DNA of 64,000 nt from Acinetobacter pittii (GTDB lineage Bacteria; Pseudomonadota; Gammaproteobacteria; Pseudomonadales; Moraxellaceae), in the NCBI RefSeq assembly GCF_034064985.1, contig NZ_CP139249.1, forward strand, positions 682,001 through 746,000. The letters run 5' to 3'. Both the position numbers and the translations under genes were made by a program. The first letter of the stretch is position 1. The number at the start of each line of letters is the position of its first letter. Under the pieces are notes generated by a model. That model did no database searches, was not told where the DNA came from, and saw only the letters and a list, made by a program, of their open reading frames with translations. Below are positions 10,009 to 17,579 of the stretch, piece by piece.

Positions 10009-10881
10009 TTAGTATGGGTTTGACTTAAAGTTTAAGTATGCAGGGCGTCTATACATATAAAACATGACCTCTTCACTACTTTTACAATATAAACCATCTG
10101 TCCACCAATGCGCCGAAATCGAACTAGGTTGTTGATTTGGACACAACCATTCGTGCCTTTCTAATCGATAAAAGGAAGAGTGTGGAATGGTAGTACCCCA
10201 ATATCCTAATCGACGCTTTAAATTTATCCAGTCTGGCAATGATTGTTGCAAATTTAACTGTAAAGGAAGATAGAGTTGTCCTTTTAGAACGGCAAAACGT
10301 TGTTGAATCTTAAAGCCTAATGCTTCAGTAAACTGAAATTGTTTGTTAGTAAAATGATAAAGCTTTTTGCTCAGAGTATCCTGACGATTTAACCCAATCC
10401 ATTGTTCTAAATATAAATCTGCTTCACCTAAATAGTATTTTAGCGCGACTTCCCAGTGTTCAATTTGCTGAGTTTCTTTATTTAAAATTAAAAAATCCAG
10501 CTCACCTAAAGTTTTTGCTCCATCAATTTTTTGAATACTATGACCTAACAGTTGGTAAGGATGATAATTATCCTCTTGTAGCCAAAACCAAAGTAAATTT
10601 TCAAAGCGTAAACCTAAGCGTGTACTTTTAAGCTGAGATAAAAACTGGATTAATGGTTCTGGGGACTGATCAAGTTCTTTTAAACGCGGTAAATAATTTT
10701 GAAAATGTCTTTCCCATACTTCGCTTGGATGCAACTTAAAGTTGTGTTGTATAGAAAAACTTTTTGGTAATTTGCAAAGTAAATTGGGGCTAGCGATACA
10801 AAAAGCCAGCTGCCGCACTATAGGATGTAGAAATTGAAGCCATGGTTCGAAATAGGAAGTTTTAACTGAGGCAATATTCAT
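10009..10881 (-). CDS. DUF1853 family protein
   Basis: A 290-residue soluble protein of unknown function. The N-terminal pattern (PWLQFLHPIVRQLAFCIASPNLL) followed by W- and F-rich blocks matches what I recall of DUF1853 proteins of gamma-proteobacteria. A middle stretch, GELDFLILNKETQQIEHWEVALKYYLG, has the acidic and E-x-K residues seen in PD-(D/E)XK-type nuclease folds, so a nuclease-like core is possible; this is inference from motif shape only. No signal peptide or membrane segment. It stands alone, divergent from the DUF454 gene, with about 100 bases between starts. The role cannot be named. Confidence 0.7.
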   Translation of the reverse strand: MNIASVKTSYFEPWLQFLHPIVRQLAFCIASPNLLCKLPKSFSIQHNFKLHPSEVWERHFQNYLPRLKELDQSPEPLIQFLSQLKSTRLGLRFENLLWFWLQEDNYHPYQLLGHSIQKIDGAKTLGELDFLILNKETQQIEHWEVALKYYLGEADLYLEQWIGLNRQDTLSKKLYHFTNKQFQFTEALGFKIQQRFAVLKGQLYLPLQLNLQQSLPDWINLKRRLGYWGTTIPHSSFYRLERHEWLCPNQQPSSISAHWWTDGLYCKSSEEVMFYMYRRPAYLNFKSNPY

Positions 10882-10984
10882 ATATTCAATACTCGAAGTA
10901 ATTCATCCTATTTTCATAAGGGATCAACAAACAATCTAAGAAAAACACTTTATACTAACGCTAACAGCAGGTTAAGGTTTATAT

Positions 10985-11362
10985 ATGCGAACATTGTTCT
11001 GGCGCTCTTTGGTCGTGATTTTTATCACGCTAGGCATTATTGGAGCAATTTTACCAGGTATGCCAACAACAGTGTTTTTGATTCTGGCTGCTTGGGCGGC
11101 TTCAAAAGGGTGGCCACAAATGGATGCCTGGTTATTAAATCATCCCAAATACGGTCCGACATTACGTGATTGGCGAGCCAATGGTACAGTGCCACGTAAA
11201 GCTAAGTGGATTGCAAGCATAATGATGGCAATCAGTGGTCTTATAATGCTGTTTACTTCAGCACCACTTTGGGTCAAGGTTTTTACTGATACTACCATGT
11301 TCATCGTTGCAGTTTGGTTATGGTTACGGCCTGAGCCAAAAAGTGAAACTGCGCGTAGATAA
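10985..11362 (+). CDS. YbaN-like inner-membrane protein (DUF454)
   Basis: A 125-residue membrane protein. The start LVVIFITLGIIGAILPGMPTTVFLILAAWAASKG is the DUF454/YbaN signature: one hydrophobic helix, the PGMPTTVF turn, then a second. Two more hydrophobic segments lie at about residues 75-95 and 97-113, so three to four transmembrane helices are expected. A HPKYGPTLRDWR loop follows the first pair, also typical of the family. In many bacteria the gene sits near unrelated housekeeping genes and its function is unknown. It precedes elsL by about 100 bases in the same direction; a shared transcript is possible. Confidence 0.85.
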   Translation: MRTLFWRSLVVIFITLGIIGAILPGMPTTVFLILAAWAASKGWPQMDAWLLNHPKYGPTLRDWRANGTVPRKAKWIASIMMAISGLIMLFTSAPLWVKVFTDTTMFIVAVWLWLRPEPKSETARR

Positions 11363-11463
11363 AAGAAGATTGATAATCTTTTAATTTTGGCGCAAGACAA
11401 GTTATTCATTTAAATTTTTACTTAAACTCAAAGTATTTGAGTTGATATAAGAGAATAAGTTCA

Positions 11464-11967
11464 ATGTCTCAATTTAAGCTCGAAGATGCAGATGTCCTCA
11501 TCGATTTGGCAAATCAAACCTTAACCTTACCTAAGCATAATAAGTTTTATGTTATTTCAACCGGGAAGAACGGAATTGGTGAGCAGGAGAATACTGGTAG
11601 GACTCCACGTGGATGGCATAGGGTTGCAAAAAAAATTGGTGCTGACTCTCCTCAAAATGCGGTTTTTATTGCACGTAAGCCAACAGGGGAGGTCTATAGC
11701 AATGAGCTAGCAGCCCAATTCCCTGAACGAGATTGGATATTGTCACGTATTCTTTGGTTAGATGGCTTAGAAGAAGGCTTTAATAAAGGCGAAGGTCATG
11801 ACACCATGCAGCGTTATATCTATATTCATGGCACACCTGATAAAGAACCGATGGGTGTTCCCATGTCACATGGATGTATTCGAATGCGTAATGAGGAAAT
11901 CATTGAGTTGTTTGATTTAGTCACTGAAGATGCATTGGTTTATTTATCTGAGCAATCTTTAACCTAA
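11464..11967 (+). CDS. elsL: Cytosolic YkuD-domain L,D-carboxypeptidase (ElsL-type)
   Basis: A 167-residue YkuD-fold enzyme. The catalytic motif is clear: His122 (YIHGT), His136, and Cys138 in MSHGCIRM. There is no signal peptide, transmembrane helix or LysM domain. In Acinetobacter the YkuD protein lacking an export signal is ElsL, a cytosolic L,D-carboxypeptidase that trims tetrapeptides during peptidoglycan recycling and affects beta-lactam tolerance and cell shape; periplasmic L,D-transpeptidases carry export signals. The assignment to ElsL is therefore by family, length and missing signal. It lies just before the tRNA cluster, which has its own promoter. Confidence 0.8.
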   Translation: MSQFKLEDADVLIDLANQTLTLPKHNKFYVISTGKNGIGEQENTGRTPRGWHRVAKKIGADSPQNAVFIARKPTGEVYSNELAAQFPERDWILSRILWLDGLEEGFNKGEGHDTMQRYIYIHGTPDKEPMGVPMSHGCIRMRNEEIIELFDLVTEDALVYLSEQSLT

Positions 11968-12118
11968 AATAAGATTTTAAAAATTCTTATTTAATTAGCT
12001 GAATGAGCAAAATATTAAAATAAGTGCTTAAATAAAATACAAAAAATTGTTTTTTACTTAATAGTGACTTATTTTTAATCATTCATTCGCATTTTTTTGA
12101 AAAGTTGTCGAAAAGCGT

Positions 12119-12146
12119 TTGACACCTGTTAAAGATTCTCTATAAT
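12119..12146 (+). promoter_or_regulatory. Sigma-70 promoter of the tRNA cluster
   Basis: Perfect -35 TTGACA (12119-12124) and -10 TATAAT (12141-12146), spaced 16 bases, ending 27 bases before the first tRNA. A stretch CACCTC follows. It probably drives all six tRNAs as one transcript. Confidence 0.9.
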
Positions 12147-12173
12147 GCACCTCACAAACGATGAAGACGTTAA

Positions 12174-12249
12174 GGGCGCTTAGCTCAGTTGGTAGAGCGT
12201 CTGCCTTACAAGCAGAATGTCGGCGGTTCGATCCCGTCAGCGCCCACCA
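12174..12249 (+). tRNA. tRNA-Val (anticodon TAC)
   Basis: Full cloverleaf: acceptor GGGCGCT pairs with AGCGCCC, anticodon stem TCTGC/GCAGA with loop CTTACAA giving TAC, T loop GGTTCGATCC, encoded CCA. First of three identical copies. Confidence 0.97.
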
Positions 12250-12273
12250 AGCCTTTACGTTAAGCTCTCAAGT

Positions 12274-12350
12274 GCAGCGGTAGTTCAGTTGGTTAGAATA
12301 CCGGCCTGTCACGCCGGGGGTCGCGGGTTCGAGCCCCGTCCGCTGCGCCA
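12274..12350 (+). tRNA. tRNA-Asp (anticodon GTC)
   Basis: Acceptor GCAGCGG pairs with CCGCTGC. Anticodon arm CCGGC-CTGTCAC-GCCGG gives GTC. T loop GGTTCGAGCC, encoded CCA (GCCA end). First of three identical copies. Confidence 0.97.
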
Positions 12351-12398
12351 CTTAAGACTTAACATCGTTTTACCCCACAATTGCGATATTGTGAAAGT

Positions 12399-12475
12399 GC
12401 AGCGGTAGTTCAGTTGGTTAGAATACCGGCCTGTCACGCCGGGGGTCGCGGGTTCGAGCCCCGTCCGCTGCGCCA
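12399..12475 (+). tRNA. tRNA-Asp (anticodon GTC), second copy
   Basis: Identical over its length to the copy at 12274-12350, including the encoded CCA; the flanking spacers differ. No separate strong promoter is seen in the 48-base spacer. Confidence 0.97.
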
Positions 12476-12564
12476 CTTTTCAGTTCGGGTTGTGTTTGGA
12501 AGAAGGTTTGAGATGTAAAAGTTTTAAATCGAAAAATTAATAATTTATTAGTTTTTTCTTCTTG

Positions 12565-12640
12565 GGGCGCTTAGCTCAGTTGGTAGAGCGTCTGCCTTAC
12601 AAGCAGAATGTCGGCGGTTCGATCCCGTCAGCGCCCACCA
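12565..12640 (+). tRNA. tRNA-Val (anticodon TAC), second copy
   Basis: Identical to the copy at 12174-12249, with encoded CCA. The spacer before it (about 89 bases) is AT-rich and holds no gene. Confidence 0.97.
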
Positions 12641-12676
12641 TATATGTGACCATACTTTATTTTAAAGTATTGTAGT

Positions 12677-12753
12677 GCAGCGGTAGTTCAGTTGGTTAGA
12701 ATACCGGCCTGTCACGCCGGGGGTCGCGGGTTCGAGCCCCGTCCGCTGCGCCA
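12677..12753 (+). tRNA. tRNA-Asp (anticodon GTC), third copy
   Basis: Identical to the other two Asp copies, with encoded CCA; 36 bases after the preceding tRNA-Val. Confidence 0.97.
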
Positions 12754-12819
12754 TTCTCTTGATTCCCTTGTCTTGAGAATGTAGAGTATAAAGATACATT
12801 CGTTATCTTTTCTCATTAA

Positions 12820-12895
12820 GGGCGCTTAGCTCAGTTGGTAGAGCGTCTGCCTTACAAGCAGAATGTCGGCGGTTCGATCCCGTCAGCGCCCACCA
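12820..12895 (+). tRNA. tRNA-Val (anticodon TAC), third copy
   Basis: Identical to the other two Val copies, with encoded CCA. Last member of the cluster. No clear hairpin-plus-T terminator follows within about 100 bases. Confidence 0.97.
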
Positions 12896-13219
12896 TTATT
12901 TCTTGCAGAAAATTAATTTCCTAAATTAACTCTTTTTATAAATATCTTATGCTTGCATGTAAATTTAATTACTATGTGACTAAGTATCGATCCAACATTT
13001 CTATTCTAAAATTAAAGTCCTTATATCTTTAAGTTATTCTTTTTATTGATCGCTAGTTTTTAATTTTTTAGCATTAGTGTTTCTTTACTCATGCTGTTGA
13101 TGGGCTTCCTCTTCGTTATTAAATTTCGTTATTAGTGGCTAAAGATAAGAATCTAACTTGCAATTTATGATCTTCAGCTTCGATCAACTTTGTATTTGTA
13201 TTGATCAGTAATTTTTCAC
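12896..13219. other. Intergenic, AT-rich, no gene seen
   Basis: 324 bases between the last tRNA and the terminator at 13220. I see no open frame with a ribosome site, no tRNA-like remnant, no integrase and no clear repeat. The sequence is T-rich and probably trailer of the tRNA transcript. Confidence 0.6.
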
Positions 13220-13253
13220 AAAAAAACTGCTATTCAAAAGTAGCAGTTTTTTT
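13220..13253. terminator. Terminator downstream of the DUF218 gene
   Basis: ACTGCTA pairs with TAGCAGT, flanked by A-run and T-run, so it can act in both directions. It lies 14 bases after the minus-strand stop. Confidence 0.85.
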
Positions 13254-13266
13254 ATTACATTATTTT

Positions 13267-14052
13267 TTAATATTCGTTTAGAAGCCATCCACTCGCGTAT
13301 GCGAAGTATTCACGTAACCATGCATTGTAGCGAGTAGCCAATGGCGTCTCGGCAGCGACTCCATAAACTTGGGTATAGCCCTGTTTTTTTGCGATTGCTA
13401 CTGCTCGAGGTATATGAAAATCACTTGTCACAATAGCGATTGACTGGTCCAAGGTAATCTGATGTTGTTCTAATAAGGGTTTACTATTTTTTAAGTTAAG
13501 CTCTGTGCTGGTGCTTTTATCTTCAAGGATCATTTGATCTCTTGCGATATGATACTTTTGTTCAAGATAACGAGACATAACTAATGCTTCGCTTTCTTTT
13601 TCTGAAAAATCAAGACCACCTGATAGAACAATCTGTGCTTGCTGCTGTTTTAGGGCTAAGGGAGCGGCTGTATCTAAACGTTTTGCAAGAATTGTGGATG
13701 GTTTACCATTCTCAACACCACTTCCTAAGACAATAATTGCTTTTACTGGAGGAATATTATTTGAAGTATCTTTATTTTCTTTAATAAAGCTAAAAAAATA
13801 GCCTAAGCCAATTAACCATATCCAGAAGCATAACCATCCAAAACGCCAAAGTGTGTGTAAGCGATAGTGATAAAAGAAAAAGCGTTCTAAATGATAATAA
13901 AATAAGGAATATAGGCAGAAGAAAGCACCTAAAATTAAAGGAATAACGGTGCCTACATTAATTTTATTGAGACAAATTAGAACTAATCCATCTAGAAATA
14001 AAATCGAACCAATGATTGCTAGGAAAATACGGATCCACTTACTGACTTGCAT
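13267..14052 (-). CDS. ElyC/SanA/YdcF-type DUF218 membrane protein
   Basis: A 261-residue inner-membrane protein. Three hydrophobic segments occupy about residues 8-28, 34-52 and 66-88, and the rest is the DUF218 domain: AIIVLGSGVENGKPS, LSGGLDF, a SEAL-type helix, STSTELNLKNS and IVTSDFHIPRA. These are the hallmarks of the SanA/ElyC/YdcF group. Known for the group: E. coli ElyC and SanA support envelope integrity and peptidoglycan or undecaprenyl-phosphate metabolism; the enzymatic reaction is not settled. The layout (N-terminal helices, then domain) is closer to ElyC than to YdcF. Probably a single-gene unit, with terminators on both sides. Confidence 0.85.
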   Translation of the reverse strand: MQVSKWIRIFLAIIGSILFLDGLVLICLNKINVGTVIPLILGAFFCLYSLFYYHLERFFFYHYRLHTLWRFGWLCFWIWLIGLGYFFSFIKENKDTSNNIPPVKAIIVLGSGVENGKPSTILAKRLDTAAPLALKQQQAQIVLSGGLDFSEKESEALVMSRYLEQKYHIARDQMILEDKSTSTELNLKNSKPLLEQHQITLDQSIAIVTSDFHIPRAVAIAKKQGYTQVYGVAAETPLATRYNAWLREYFAYASGWLLNEY

Positions 14053-14112
14053 TGTGCTTAGAGTTGCAATTTAAATTGCAGACAGTGTAAGCAAAATCAT
14101 TCTGAATGCAAT

Positions 14113-14158
14113 AAAAAACCGAGTAAAGCATTAAGCCATTACTCGGTTTTAGTTTTTA
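14113..14158. terminator. Terminator after the PepSY/reductase gene
   Basis: AAAACCGAGTAA pairs with TTACTCGGTTTT across a 12-base loop, with AGTTTTTATT beyond. It lies eight bases after the minus-strand stop at 14166. Confidence 0.85.
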
Positions 14159-14165
14159 TTGATCT

Positions 14166-16748
14166 TTAATAAACATCACGGCGGTAACGACCTTGTTGTC
14201 TTAACTCATCTATCCGTTCTTCACCTAGAATTTCGATAAGTGCTTGATCGACTCCACTTGCCATACCATCAATACTACCGCATACATAAAGAACCGCACC
14301 GCGTTCTATCCAGCTTACTAATTCTGCTGCATTCTGACGGATTACATCCTGAACATACACACGTTGTTCTTGGTCTCTCGAAAATGCTAAATCAAGGCGT
14401 TTTAACATTCCTGTGGTTTGCCATGCTTCAATAGTTGATTCATAGAAGAAATCACATGCTCTTTGACGTTCACCAAAGATTAACCAGTTTTCAGTGTAAT
14501 CATGACGTGTACGGGTGTGTAATAGGCTCATTAAGCCAGCAATACCTGTTCCGTTACCAATACAAATAATAGGGCGGTTATCATCAATAAGATGGAATGA
14601 TTCATTGGTACGAATACGCAAAGCAATTTCATTATTAACTTGTGTATGTTGAGTCAGCCAACCTGACCCTAAACCTAAATTACCAGACGCATCATATTGT
14701 TGACGAACAACCAAACGAAGGACTTGCTGAGAAGGAATACTCGCAATCGAATACTCTCGTGTTGGTAGAGTAGGGAGCTGCTCTAATAAATGATCCAGAT
14801 TGGCAAATGGTTCAATTTCACCAGTTAAATCTTTATTCCAAAGTGCTTTTTCGATTGAAATCTGCAATGAATCAACTTTTGAATTTTTAAGAATATGATG
14901 CTTTTGCAAAAAAGCATGAATACGTTCAGGACTATTACCAGGTTGGATTTCAGCAATATCACCCGCTTGCCATATCGCCTCATGATTTGCTTTAAGTTCA
15001 ATATTATAAGCAGGCTGACCTAAGCTATTTGGATTGAGTAAGTCGCGTCGTTGTAATGTCCAACTATCAAATACTTTTTCCAGATTTACAGCATGTAAAT
15101 CTAATTTGGTTGCTTTAGCGAGAGATTGATTCCAATTTTGAATATCCGATGGGTTTGCATTATCAACTTCAATTGTATTGAAGAGAGCATGGGCACCATT
15201 TGCTTTAAGCCAAGCATCTACTGCATGGCCGAAACTACAATAAGTGTCTGGATATTCTTTAGAGCCCAGCGCTAGAACAGCATAGTTGATGTGCTTAAGA
15301 TCCACATTCAATTTTAAAAGTTTTTTAGCAAAGCTTGTAGCAAGATCAGGAGCATCACCAGTACCATAAGTACTGATCACAAATAAAACCTGCTGATGTT
15401 GCTCTAAATCAGTTTGTGTTAGCTGCTGTACAGGTTTTACCTGAACGGGTTGATGAGCCTCTTGTAAACTTGTTGCCGTACTCCAAGCGAGTTGTTCAGC
15501 TACGCCTGTTTGAGTTGCATAAGTAATAAGCCAAGGCTTTGCATTTGGATCAATGTATTGTCCTGCTAAAGACTGACGAGCCGCCTGTGTTAATTTTTTC
15601 TGTTTACGGCGTTTAAGATACAGCATCCACCCAGTAACCAAGAACAAAGGCATTGCTAGAGAAGCAAGCATTGCAATGAATTGATAAATTGGTCCAAAGA
15701 AGCTACCGCGGTGTACGGGTAACATGCTGTTCATAATCTTTTGATTAAGCTTTTTGTCTTCGTAAAGCTCCATCTTTTCGATGTTGCCAGTTTGATAATT
15801 ATAGATGGCTTGGTTACGTGCGCGTTCGTGTTGTGGGTTAGCATCGACAAAGCTTAACTCAATTTTTCCATCATCTTTTTTTGGTAAGCTTAATGTTAGA
15901 GTTGAATAATCACGTCCGACCTGACTATTAAAGCCGCTCCATGTTTGATTAAGTGCTGTAATGAGCTGAGTATTATCTAATTGAGGCTCTGATTTTTTAT
16001 CATTATTACGATCAGATTGTTTACCTTGCTGCATTCCACGATTTTGAGGAGTGGTGCCATGATCTTGTCGTTTAGGCTGTTCAACTCCCATCACTTTGAA
16101 CATGCCACTACGCCACCAATCATAAGACCAATATAGTCCTGTACATGCGAAAAGAAGATAAAAAACAATGACCCATGTGCCGACAACAGCATGTAGATCC
16201 CAAATAAAATTTCGGCCTTTGAGTTTCGGTTTAACAGCAAGCCATTGACGAGCAGAGTGCTTTTTAGGCCAACGTAAATATAATCCACTGAGTACGAAGT
16301 AAATTAGCATGAGTGCGCAGGCACCAGTAATTTGTTTACCAACTTCACCTGCTGTTAAATTACGATGAATTTGTTGTATGAGTAACAACAACTTTCGTCC
16401 TTTAACATCTGGAAGAACTTCAGCGTTATAAGGGTTCACCATCATATTGTAGCCACGGCGTTCACCTTCTTTTTCAATATTTACAATAGAGGAAGAAGTT
16501 GGGTCCTTGGCGATCGTAATGCTATTAATTTTGATTTCAGGTTGGGTTGTATTGAAATGTTGATATAGCTGAGCAGGAGTTAATTTTGGAGTGTTTTCAG
16601 CTTGAACAACATAACTATCAGAATTCACCCATTTTAAAATTTGTTGGTCATAAGAATAAATTGCTCCTGTAACACCCATAATGGATAAGATGAGGCCAGC
16701 AGTAATACCCAGAAACCAATGAATTTGAAATAAAATTTTTTTAAACAT
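14166..16748 (-). CDS. PepSY-membrane / CysJ-like flavoreductase fusion (probable iron or siderophore reductase)
   Basis: An 860-residue fusion. The N-terminal half is a PepSY-associated membrane module (HWFLGITAGLILSIMGVTGAIYSYD, later LRWPKKHS, HAVVGTW, HRGSFFGP) with about four transmembrane helices and a periplasmic loop. After a basic linker (KRRKQKK) near residue 388 comes a flavodoxin domain (ITYATQTGVAEQLA, VISTYGTGDAPD), then a FAD/NADPH reductase ending RYRRDVY, the same ending as CysJ. Such fusions transfer electrons from NADPH through the inner membrane and are linked to ferric-siderophore reduction; true CysJ lacks the membrane half. A Fur-like site lies upstream. A role in sulfite reduction is unlikely. 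Single-gene unit. Confidence 0.85.
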   Translation of the reverse strand: MFKKILFQIHWFLGITAGLILSIMGVTGAIYSYDQQILKWVNSDSYVVQAENTPKLTPAQLYQHFNTTQPEIKINSITIAKDPTSSSIVNIEKEGERRGYNMMVNPYNAEVLPDVKGRKLLLLIQQIHRNLTAGEVGKQITGACALMLIYFVLSGLYLRWPKKHSARQWLAVKPKLKGRNFIWDLHAVVGTWVIVFYLLFACTGLYWSYDWWRSGMFKVMGVEQPKRQDHGTTPQNRGMQQGKQSDRNNDKKSEPQLDNTQLITALNQTWSGFNSQVGRDYSTLTLSLPKKDDGKIELSFVDANPQHERARNQAIYNYQTGNIEKMELYEDKKLNQKIMNSMLPVHRGSFFGPIYQFIAMLASLAMPLFLVTGWMLYLKRRKQKKLTQAARQSLAGQYIDPNAKPWLITYATQTGVAEQLAWSTATSLQEAHQPVQVKPVQQLTQTDLEQHQQVLFVISTYGTGDAPDLATSFAKKLLKLNVDLKHINYAVLALGSKEYPDTYCSFGHAVDAWLKANGAHALFNTIEVDNANPSDIQNWNQSLAKATKLDLHAVNLEKVFDSWTLQRRDLLNPNSLGQPAYNIELKANHEAIWQAGDIAEIQPGNSPERIHAFLQKHHILKNSKVDSLQISIEKALWNKDLTGEIEPFANLDHLLEQLPTLPTREYSIASIPSQQVLRLVVRQQYDASGNLGLGSGWLTQHTQVNNEIALRIRTNESFHLIDDNRPIICIGNGTGIAGLMSLLHTRTRHDYTENWLIFGERQRACDFFYESTIEAWQTTGMLKRLDLAFSRDQEQRVYVQDVIRQNAAELVSWIERGAVLYVCGSIDGMASGVDQALIEILGEERIDELRQQGRYRRDVY

Positions 16749-16824
16749 GGTCGAAAATGTAAATATGATGGAGATCTTGTAACGAAGTATAGCCGAAGAT
16801 TGGGGAGATAATATGGATTTTGGA

Positions 16825-16850
16825 GATAATATTAATTTTCATTATCATTT
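16825..16850 (-). promoter_or_regulatory. Possible Fur box upstream of the PepSY/reductase gene
   Basis: GATAAT (16825-16830) and ATTATC (16841-16846) form an inverted pair within an AT-rich block resembling overlapping Fur hexamers, about 80 bases before the reductase start. A second GAGATAATAT lies at 16805-16814. The match to the 19-base Fur consensus is partial, so this is a candidate only. Confidence 0.45.
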
Positions 16851-16864
16851 ATTTTTAGCTTAAT

Positions 16865-16890
16865 AAAAAACCTCCCTGAGGAGGCTTTTT
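16865..16890 (-). terminator. Terminator of the YcxB-like gene
   Basis: CCTCC pairs with GGAGG around a four-base loop, with an A-run on the plus strand that reads as a T-run on the minus strand, just after the stop at 16904. Confidence 0.8.
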
Positions 16891-16903
16891 ACGGAAAATA
16901 GAA

Positions 16904-17479
16904 TTACAAGGTTTTTGGCTCGCCAACAGATTCTTTTAAGTGTGTGCGGATGGTGTTGAACGAGAAGTTCTTAGAATCCATACGCTTAGGTAGGATATAA
17001 GCACCTTGTTGTTCTTGGCCTTTTGGATCTTTTACTTTGAAATTGACCAAAATAAAATCAGGTGTATTGTACCATTCGTAGATATTTTTCCATCCGATAG
17101 TACCTACGCCTTCTTGTAAGCCCATTTGTTGACGCATCACAATACCATGAGGCTGCACACCTAAACGAATACCTTTGATTTCCTGTACCGGAAATTCATT
17201 CATTTTGCGTTTAACGTACCACTCTAATCCGTATTTACGACCTAGGTAATAAAGTACTACAGCAACAATAGCAACCCAGCAAAAAACAGTAGAGTAGTTC
17301 TTAATAAAAATAAGACCTAATATAGCTAGGGCTAAAACGACACCCATAATTGCCCAAATTTTTGTGCTGATTTTATTGGTGCTGCGCCAGATAAGAAGCT
17401 GTGCATTACGTTGTTCAGCTTCTGACACGTCATAGGGAACAGGCTGAAGCGTATAAGCGTATAAAGTTTTCGCGGTCAT
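16904..17479 (-). CDS. YcxB-like membrane protein of unknown function
   Basis: A 191-residue protein with two adjacent hydrophobic helices at about residues 41-60 and 64-80, a basic stretch, then a beta-rich cytosolic domain. The layout, two helices followed by a small PH-like domain with phrases such as GTIGWKNIYEWYNTPDFILVNF and ILPKR, matches the YcxB-like family. No function is established for this family. It lies between the reductase and the FUSC transporter on the same strand, separated from the first by a terminator and from the second by about 100 bases. No catalytic motif is visible. Confidence 0.65.
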   Translation of the reverse strand: MTAKTLYAYTLQPVPYDVSEAEQRNAQLLIWRSTNKISTKIWAIMGVVLALAILGLIFIKNYSTVFCWVAIVAVVLYYLGRKYGLEWYVKRKMNEFPVQEIKGIRLGVQPHGIVMRQQMGLQEGVGTIGWKNIYEWYNTPDFILVNFKVKDPKGQEQQGAYILPKRMDSKNFSFNTIRTHLKESVGEPKTL

Positions 17480-17579
17480 AGTGCAAATAACAAATTGTAA
17501 ACTGTTTTAAGTTTAGCATTAATTGGCATAAGTCAGGAAAGGATATTATGCCAATTTCATACTAATTTCCGACTCAAAT

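Noticed and set aside
12217..12408. An open frame of 63 codons across the tRNA cluster
   Set aside because: It lies wholly inside tRNA-Val and two tRNA-Asp genes; the frame is a by-product of tRNA sequence.
14166..16748. Sulfite reductase alpha subunit (CysJ)
   Set aside because: The C-terminal half is CysJ-like but the protein has a PepSY membrane half and no cysI neighbour.
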